A stretch of DNA of 64,000 nt from Echinarachnius parma (Eukaryota; Echinodermata; Echinoidea; Clypeasteroida; Echinarachniidae), in NCBI GenBank assembly GCA_037951105.1, contig JBAMJV010009342.1:203501-267500 (forward strand), read 5' to 3'. This document shows positions 45,501-55,200 of the stretch, one piece after another. Made by a program: the position numbers and the translations under genes. How positions within the stretch are numbered: position 1 is the first letter of the stretch; every line of letters begins with the position of its first letter. The notes under the pieces are model-generated. The model worked only from the letters and a program-made list of their open reading frames with translations, was not told the origin of the DNA and ran no database searches.

Positions 45501-48500
45501 AAAAAATTAAAAAAATAAAATGTTAAAAAAGAAATTAAGATTATCACAATAATGTAGCGGAATTCAAATAAAAACGGGGCAATTGATATCATTTACTTTA
45601 AAGAGTGGTTATTTTCGAGAAATTCTTGGTTCATTACTTCGTTTGACAGTCAGAAATTGAACAGGAAGCGCAAAATTGCTAGTCATTTGAACGATATTGT
45701 CGGCGGATGTGCACACAATGTTAGTCCGATACTCAGGGGAGTTGTCTGATGGATCTTTGTATGATCCAGCTGATGAGCCAGTGCATTCAAAAAGTGGCTA
45801 AAAATACGTTTTTTGGTAATTTGCACCATTTTAAAATGTTTTGATATTCTACTTACATGATTTCATGGCGTTTGATAGCTGAACAGAAACAAAAATGAGC
45901 CCCAAAACAATGAAAACAATTACGCAAAATATCGATAAAAAACGACTACATCGCTCCTATTCGCTTGTATACTTTGTGTGCAAGATACGGGTCTTTTTTT
46001 CTTACCCGAGATTCTTCCGCGGCCGGTGGAACTATGTTAATACATCCGCCATACGTTATAACTTATAACCTATGGCGGATGTATTAACATAGTTCCACCG
46101 GCCGCGGATGAATCTCGGGTAAGAAAAAAAGACCCGTATCTTGCACAAAAAGTATACGAGCGAATAGGAGCGATGTAGTCGTTTTTTATCAATATTTTGC
46201 GTAATTGTTTTCATTGTTTTGGGGCTCATTTTGGTTTCTGTTCAGCTATCAAACGCCATGAAATCATGTAAGTAGAATATCAAAATGGTGTTGATTGCGA
46301 AAAGGCTAATTTATAGCCACTTTTTGAGGGCAGTGGCTCACAGTCACAAGCGATCGTACATGTGATGTTTCCCCCGCCCGACTAGCGGGCTAAGTTTCTG
46401 TGAACCGTGTTGCGATGGGCAATGGTGAACAAACGATCGATTTCTAGGTCCAATTTACTTCGAAAAAAAGTACTTTTCATGCGAAACTGAGTTAATTCTG
46501 GATAGTCTGTAACTATTTTCCCGTAAAGATTGATATGTAAATCCATAAAAGCCTCGGTATTTATAATGTTATTTGCATATAAAAAGAGCAATATAAGCCC
46601 CAAACAGTGCATTTTTGCCGATGCGTGCACGATTGCGTGATTTTACCGGTCGAGTTTCGACGGTAAAAATTTATCGGGATACCGGTTCCCGACCGGTAAA
46701 AGTTTATCGGGACCCGGTTCCGACAATTACCGACATGACTCAGCCTTAGATGAAATCCATTGGGTGATTTGACATGGAATGACCCCATGGGCCTCCTGCA
46801 GCCATGAGCATCCTCTTAAACTTTTTTCTTTTCTTTTTGCTCAGCAGAGTGCTGTGAAACTTTATTACAGTTATCAATAAATTAAATACTAAGCAAAATT
46901 TCAGAACACATTTTGTTCAAGTCATAAATTATACAATATGCATTCTCCCTGGTTGAAGAGGAGATGAAGAACATTCAAAAATGGGGGAGGTTCAGGAAGA
47001 AAGATAAAGAGAAAGAGAACGAAGAATTATTCACAACATTGATACTTAAATAAAAACAACAAATAATTAAGGAAGGAAGGATTGGACAACAAGAGAAGAG
47101 ATGATGAAAAAAGGAAGGATTCAATTATAAACGATTCTTTACCTTGAAGACGACCTCCGATATGCATCGGGGGCATCTGATGTAGAAGCGGTAGATGCGC
47201 AGGCCCAGGTAGTTCTCATTGTGAACGTTCTCAGTCTTTGCGTTGAACTTCTTCCCCTTGTAGATATAATCATTGCACATCTTGCATCTGTGATTGAAAA
47301 GGAGATTTTACAGAAATACAATTTGATTTAAAAAAAATAACATTTAGAACATTAAAAAAACAAAAACATTTAGAACATTAAAAACAAAAAATGTCAATGG
47401 TGCCACGTTTAAAACCTGCGTGTACTACAAAGCAAAATTAATTTGCATGAATGTGTACATTTATGATAATTGTGCATGTCTTAACTGTACCAACGGAACA
47501 GACCAGGGATAATAATAAGCGCTAAAGAGGCTGTTCTGCATTAGGCGCTATACAATACGATTTATTATTATTATTAATGTAATTTTATTCAGATTACAAG
47601 GGCTGTTTAGAATCTGATGTAGAAGCGGTAGATGCGCAGGCCCAGGTAGTTCTCATTGTGAACGTTCTCAGTCTTTGCATTGATTTTCTTCCCCTTGTAG
47701 ATATAATCATTGCACATCTTGCATCTGTGATCGAAAAGCAGATTTTAAAGCATTACAATTTGATGCAAACAAACCATGATCAACATTTTATTTTTAATGG
47801 CAACTTTTAAAACCTGCATTCACTGCAAAGGAAAATTAATTTGCATTCTTCAGATTAGAAGGGCTGTTTAGAATCTGATGTAGAATCGGTAGATGCACAG
47901 GCCCAGGTAGTTCTCATTGTGAACGTTCTCAGTCTTTGCATTGATTTTCTTCCCCTTGTAGATATAATAATTGCACATCTTGCATCTGTGATTGAAAGGG
48001 AGATTTTAAAGCATTACAATTTAATAAAAAACAAACCATGATCAACATTTTATTTTTAATGGCAACTTTTAAAGCTTGCATGAAGAAGAATATTATAAGA
48101 ATTAGTTTACCTATTTACATTCAATATTGTATACAGTTTAGTGTAGTCCAGTGACAAAACCAAACAGGTACAAACAATTGATTATGGAAATGTTGGTATA
48201 ATGCAAGTGATCATGCCTACATGAAAATTGTTTATTTTTTTTACAATTGTAATGAAGTATAAAATATCAAATATTGAAGAAAAATGAACACTTTCACTAC
48301 TAATGAACAACAACAACAAAAAAAGTATGAACATAACATAACTTAGTGAACAACTTGTAGCAGGGGAAAAAAGTACACGGGGGGGGGGGGGGGGGGGGGG
48401 CTTGGGCAAATTCGCCCCTGAAATGCCCCAAAAAGCCCCTAAAGTCTAAACGAGCCCAACAAAATTTGCATAGCGATCAATGCAAACAAAACTAAAGAGT

Positions 48501-49190
48501 GCTATTTTCATGCAAGCCAGCTTGAGAAGTAGCCCCCGAAAAATGAATATGAATTTTTTCCCTGACTTGTAACATCCATATGTCCAGACCACCCTAATCA
48601 CAGCCACCTGTCACTAGATATCATCTTGCTATTTCACTTCTCCTCTCACTTAAAGGTGCACATATGTAAAGTGTCAGATATTGCCCAAAATTACATTTGA
48701 GACTTCAATCCTACACCAAAATCATTGTAAGATATGTCCGAATGATGTGTGAAAGTTTCATTGAAAAAGAGTGCTGCTCTCCTGGTTAAAAATAAAATCT
48801 AACCCCATTTTATTCTTCTCTTACCATAAGCCAAACAACACAGTAGAAGAGAAATGTGGAAGCTCAAATTAAATTTTGTGGAGTTAGACACTTTACAGGT
48901 GCACCTTTAATTGACCACTCATAAACAAACACCATCACCATCTATCAGCTCCTTGTTCCCACACATTCCTTACCTAATCCACCATGCTTATCAAGATACT
49001 ATTACTATTATATAATACCACATGTTGTATATGTTTATGTCATCATGGACCACCAGAGTCCTACTCTGTACCAAGTATTTGACCAAATAAAATATCAATC
49101 ACTTACAGCAAAAAAAATACACGGGGCGGCGGGCGAATTCGCCCCCGAAATGCCCAAATTCGCCCCCGAAATTTTTTTTTCGCCCTCGAG

Positions 49191-49225
<35 letters not shown>

Positions 49226-52200
49226 TTTTTTAGATTTTCGGGATTTTTCTGTTTGGATTGTGATCAAATGCTTATAAAATGATCACTTACAGCATTATAG
49301 CTTATTAGTAGCCCCTGAAATTCGAAAAAGAGCCCGGAAATTTGTAGCCCCTGAAAGTTGGAAAAGTAGCCCCCAAAATAAAAATATTAATTTTTTCACT
49401 GATCACTTATCCTCCCAACTACCGAAGTAATAGCTGTACAATGCAGGAATTAATTTTCAATTTTAGGGGGCTACTTTTCCAATCTGATGGATATATCCAG
49501 ACATTTTTCACAATACAGTAATTTTAAAGGCTACCTACCGATTTCAGGGGGCTATTTTGAAAATTAGGGGGCAACATTGCCCTCAGCCCCCATATATTTC
49601 CTACCCTGTAGCTGTAGCATCTTTATTTGAGTTTTCCCCACAAGTCACAAACATAACAAAATACATTACATTACCGTATTTGCCGGTGTATTACCCGCTC
49701 CGGTGTATTAACCGCATCCCTAACTTTTGGGGTTTTCCATGAAAAAAAACAAACAAATTTTGATAGTAAAATTCTTGATTTTTAGATGGTCAAAATGTGC
49801 CGAGGATAAGTAAAAACAATTATTTTTCAGAGAGTTTTGGTCTATGAAATATACTTCAATTTACTGAAGTCTCTGAAGCACATAAAGGAAATTATGAGCC
49901 TCTTCCCCGATCAATCTGTAAGATTTGTTGAGCTTACCAAAATACAACACGGAACACTATACATGGGACTGTAATAAATTCTAGAAGAAAAGCGAAGACA
50001 AACTTAACAAAAATGAATCAAAACGGAGATAAAAAACTGTACCAATTGATATGTTATTCCTTCTTACAAGTTCAGATTTGTTTTCAAAGGTAGATTCAAC
50101 AAAACTTGAAGTTTATAAGAAGGAATAACATATCAAGGTACAGTTTTTTCATCTCCGATTTGATTCATGTTTTGCTTTGTCTTTGTTTGTCTTCTAGCGT
50201 TCAGTACAGTCCCATGCATAGTGTTCCATGCTGTGTTATCCTAGGTGGGGATTTTCGTGCAAATTTTCTCTATCCCCCCTTTTCGTCGGTAATTCCGTCG
50301 GGAAAACCATGCGGTTAATACACCGACAAATACGGTACTCAGAAATATAAAAGAAATGACTTACTGCATGTTGAATGGAGCCATGATTCTGACAGTATAC
50401 TGCCTCTCCTTGGCAAGCCTGAGCTTCGGGATCTTCGCCGGATCAAAGTCCGGAGGGTAGTATTTCTGTCCAATAAAAAAGGAGGCAAATGTTATCATCA
50501 TTAACCAATTGTAAGATATTTAATCTAAGTATCATGTAAATTGTAAATCCTTCACATAGATGCCGAACTGCAATATCTACGGTTCAATCCTTGGGTAATT
50601 GAATGATGAAATGATTATTAAAGTACATAGTCAGTGAAAATCAGTTGTGGGCAAGTACAATTTGAAGCCGCTTGCTTGACCAGGGCCCCATTGCAGATAG
50701 AGAAGCAATCGACTGTAAAGTTGCAATTAATTGTAAATCAGGAAATATGCACATTTGAACCAATCACTTGCAATAGATTGCAACTTTGCAATTGATTACA
50801 ACTCTTTATGAAGGACTCCCCAGAGCTAGTAATTTGTACTAGAATTATTGTGAGAAAATGAAAATCTACGTGAACGTGTAAATAAAATCCCAAAATAACT
50901 GACAACTGATTTATTAAGATTTTTATCAAAGGCAAATTGTTTAGAACCAGACAGATGGACAAAACAAAACCAGAACCCTTCTTCCAGATTTCAGGATACT
51001 GCAGAACAAGATCAAGAGGCCATTCCATGAAACTTACGAAGTACAGACACAGGCTGGATGTTAGGAAAAACATGTACAGGACTTCAACCTTGTCAACATT
51101 AGTAATGGAACAAAGTCAACAAACTCCCACAAAATATAGCCGAAGCCCTGTCACTCCAAAGTTTTAAGAAATACCGTTAAAACTGTCTTAGTTTGCTTCC
51201 CCCCCCCCCCCTCTATATCAACATAACGTGGAAGGAACAGAAGCCAATGGGAAAGGAGGCGAGTCTTTCCTTCAGATTTATACCAATAAAGGGAATAATA
51301 ATATGAAAGTGGCATCAATGATTTTATTGATATATGAGATTGATAAAATGGTACTAAGCAAAAGCTACCAATATGACAAGGTACATGTAATGTACCTGTG
51401 CCTAGCCATGGCCAAAATAGCTGGGACAGCTGCAAACATCAGGAGCATGGGCCTAAGCTATAACCCTTGCTATAACTACCATCATACTTTGCTTGTACTC
51501 TAGTCCCACAAGCACATACGTCATACAGCTGCTGATACTCAAGCCTCCACACTACTTTTTTCTATTTCGTCAAATATGTGTTTCCCGGAAAAAACCAATG
51601 GGCAATTCCACGAAAAAGTGGACATGAACTCAAAAAAACAATTGGCTCTATTTCAAATCCTATTGATTTTTTCTGGATTATTTTTCCATACAACATGATC
51701 CTGTGATTATATCTTTCAGTTCACATGATTTTTTTTATTCTCGGGTGTCTCCTTATAGGAGAAACGGAAACCATACATGAAACTCCACACATGGGATTAC
51801 CCTGTGCAAATTTCAGGAAAATCCTTATATTTTCCAAATTTTCTGGTATTTTTATTATTTAAGGCACCAAATTTGATGACTGATAATCAAAGTACCTTTT
51901 CAGATTAAAATTTCTTTTGAGTGCTCTAAAGTATATTTTTTAATTAATCAAATCCTCCGGACAAACTGTAATGTCCGTGACGCTGAAAAATGTAATGTCC
52001 GTGACGCAACGTTTTGTTGTCTAGATCACATATACCTGGCCCGTTTCGCAAAATCCAACTTGGATTCAATTCATCATTGCCTTGTCTATAATTGAATACC
52101 TAAAACACCTTTGTGAGGTCTCAGAACTCACAGATTTTTGCAAAGATGTATATGGATGCAAAAAGTCAGGTCCAAAAAATGTAATGGGTGATTTCAAGTA

Positions 52201-55200
52201 TGGTGTTTAAGGCCGGTGTTAGTGTTTTTTACACACAAACTTTAGTTTGATAAACACTAACACCAGCCCTAAACACCATACTTGAAATCACCCATTGTCC
52301 GTGACGGAGCACATTTTGCAGAATTACTCAGTAACTAATTGGATAAATGTTCTGAAACTTTTTTTGCATACTTAACGAGGCTATTGCTTTGTAATCAAAA
52401 TAAAAGTTAGACATTAGGTAGAGGTATGAATTAGTAGTGGCATTGGAAAGTCATGAAAATACTGTCTGTTTGTAAGGTCCGTGACGCTGGAGTTGCCCCA
52501 ATGTGAAACAAAAAGACAAATTAATCAAGCTACGGTAGTTAGCTGCTTGGCAGATTTCTTGATTGTTTCTAGATGACATTTACACACAGAATTAAACTTT
52601 TCTCTAATACCTGAACAGAAATGTTAGTTGCCTGATCGGGCAACCATACTTTATTAACAAAGCTTTACTTGCCCCAGGCAAGTGCTAGTGTCAAGCCCTG
52701 TTATACTGCAGAATGTATACATGTAGTATGGGAGTTGAGGAGATGCAGTGATATGCATAAGCCCAGGTTGAATGTTCTCTCAATTCCTCCCATACTTCTA
52801 GTAAACTCCCGTAAAACTGGGGCAACTTGGGTCAAATTTTTGACACAGTGTTTGAGGAATGGCTCTGGACTACAATAAACACACTGTTTGTGTTAATTAT
52901 ATTTATTTGGGGGCTTAGTATACAAAAAAACAAAGATGCAAGGATTGGGGTAATTTATTGGGTAGATTGGGCCTGTATTTGGGTTGGGGTGGGCCCATGT
53001 TGGAATCATTTGGATTGGGAGGGGGGCTTGTATTTTGGGTCATTTGGGTGGGGGTGGGCCACCCCTACAAGACAAGGGGTTAACAGCATGCTGCATTAAC
53101 CCCTTACTCCATTGCCTGGTCAAAAAGCCTGATAGTCAGCTGCCCTCATTGTCCAAGTAAACACTGGGGAATTCCCCTGTCTACCTAGCCTTAAACTAGA
53201 TGTTTTTTCACACTATTGATCAATTTGATGCTGTGTATGTCTGTATAAATTGCATAATATGGCTTTGGCCTTTGTTCAACAAACAATTATAGCATGTCTT
53301 CATTGAATCATGGCGTTAGTTAATCTTAAGTAGTTCAAAGCTGGTTGTAAAGAATTCCTTAGAGTCACAAATTGACCTACATTCATTGTTATATACTTTG
53401 GAATGCAATACAAAAGCCACATGTATTGTCTTGTCCAGACACCTATTGAAATGCTATCTATTCACATCCCTACAATGTACAAGTCAGAGTACTTTGCAGA
53501 ACCCATTGTCAGTTCAGACACTAATCTCTTAAATAATCCATTCAACCTTTTGATAATAATGGCTGGCAGACAAGCCTAAACATGTAAACAACTGTTCTAA
53601 AACTTGTGGTTGAGTGCTGCACAGTCAGAAAGCTCATAAACGGATTGGGTCTTCAAGTCATAGATCAGATATTTAAAAACTGGAATTTAAAGTGCTTCTG
53701 ACATTGGAAATAATGCTGTTAGGTAAAGAAAAAATCCCGGATCGTTCTCGGATCGGATCGGATCTCGGAAAAAAATAATATTGCAATTTGCTCTGAAAAA
53801 ATGCAGCGTTGTAGACTTCTCTTTCTTGTTTTATATGCCAATAATATTAACAATGTTGACGCTTTAAGGCATGCACATATCAATCTTTACAGAAAAACAG
53901 TTACAGACTATTCAGAATTAACTAAGTTTCGCAAGAAAAGTATTTTTTCCGAAGTGAATTGGGCCTAGAAATTGATCGTTTGTTCAGCATCGCGCCACAC
54001 ATTCACAGAACTCAGCCGGCCAGTCACGGGGAAACATCACATGTAAATTTGTACGATCTTCTTGGTGAGAGCCTTCAAAAAGTGGCTATAAATTAGCCTT
54101 TTTGTGATCAACACAATTTTGGTAGTCTACTTACATGATAACATGGCATTTGAAAGCTGAACAGATTTTTAAAAATACCCCCAAAACAATGAAAAACTGC
54201 GCTGAATATATCGATAAATTTCCAAAGCACGTTCGTGAGGGAAGGTTGAAGTAGTTACTAAGGCTGAGTCGGTTCGGTCGATCACACCGGTTACCGACCG
54301 TTTCAATCGGGACCCGGTTCGGTATATCGGGGAAACAGTGCCCCGAAAAAAAATTTAAAAAATAAAATGTTAAAAAAGAAATTAAGATTATCACAATAAT
54401 GTAGCGAAATTCAAATAAAAACGGGGCAATTGATATCATTTACTTTAAAGAGTGGTTATTTTCGAGAAATTCTTGGTTTATTACTTCGTTTGACAGTCAG
54501 AAATTGAACAGGAAGCGCAAAATTGCTAGTCATTTGAACGATATTGTCGGCGGATGTGCACACAATGTTAGTCCGATACTGCAGGGGAGTTGTCTGATGG
54601 ATCTTTGTATGATCCAGCTGATGAGCCAGTGCATTCAAAAAGTGGCTCAAAATACGTTTTTTGGTCATTTGCACCATTAAAAAATGTTTTGATATTCTAC
54701 TTACATGATTTCATGGCGTTTGGCAGCCGAACAGAAACAAAAATGAGCCCCAAAACAATGAAAACAACTACTCAAAACATCGATAAAAAACGACTACATA
54801 GCTCCCATTCGCTCGTATACCCTGTGTGCAAGTTACGGGTCTCTTTTTCTTCCGCGAGATTCATACGCTGGGCCGGTGGAACTATGTTCCAGTCCGCCCT
54901 CTATCGGCAAGATCCATCCGCCAGGAATTGGGGAAGTCCCCGGCGGATGGATATCTTGCGCAAGAAAAGAGACCCCGTAACTTGCACACAGGGTATACGA
55001 GCGAATTGGAGCGATGTAGTCGTTTTTTATCGATGTTTTGAGTAGTTGTTTTCATTGTTTCGGGGCTCTTTTTTTTTTCTGTTCGGCTGTCAAACGCCAT
55101 TCGAAATCATGTAAGTAGAATATCAAAATGGTGTTGATTGCGAAAATTTATAGCCACTTTTTAAGGGCATGCAGTGGCTCACAGTCACAAGCGATCGTAC

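Noticed and set aside
46382-46630. Minus-strand frame with a signal-peptide-like start ([13 protein letters not shown]), repeated at 55,280-55,552
   Set aside because: It lies in the hAT-like foldback elements, differs by frame changes between copies, and has no support as a gene.
47600-48010. Alternative (mutually exclusive) exon 3 copies of yju2
   Set aside because: The copies lack the second zinc CxxC and any donor at the matching place, so they cannot replace exon 3.
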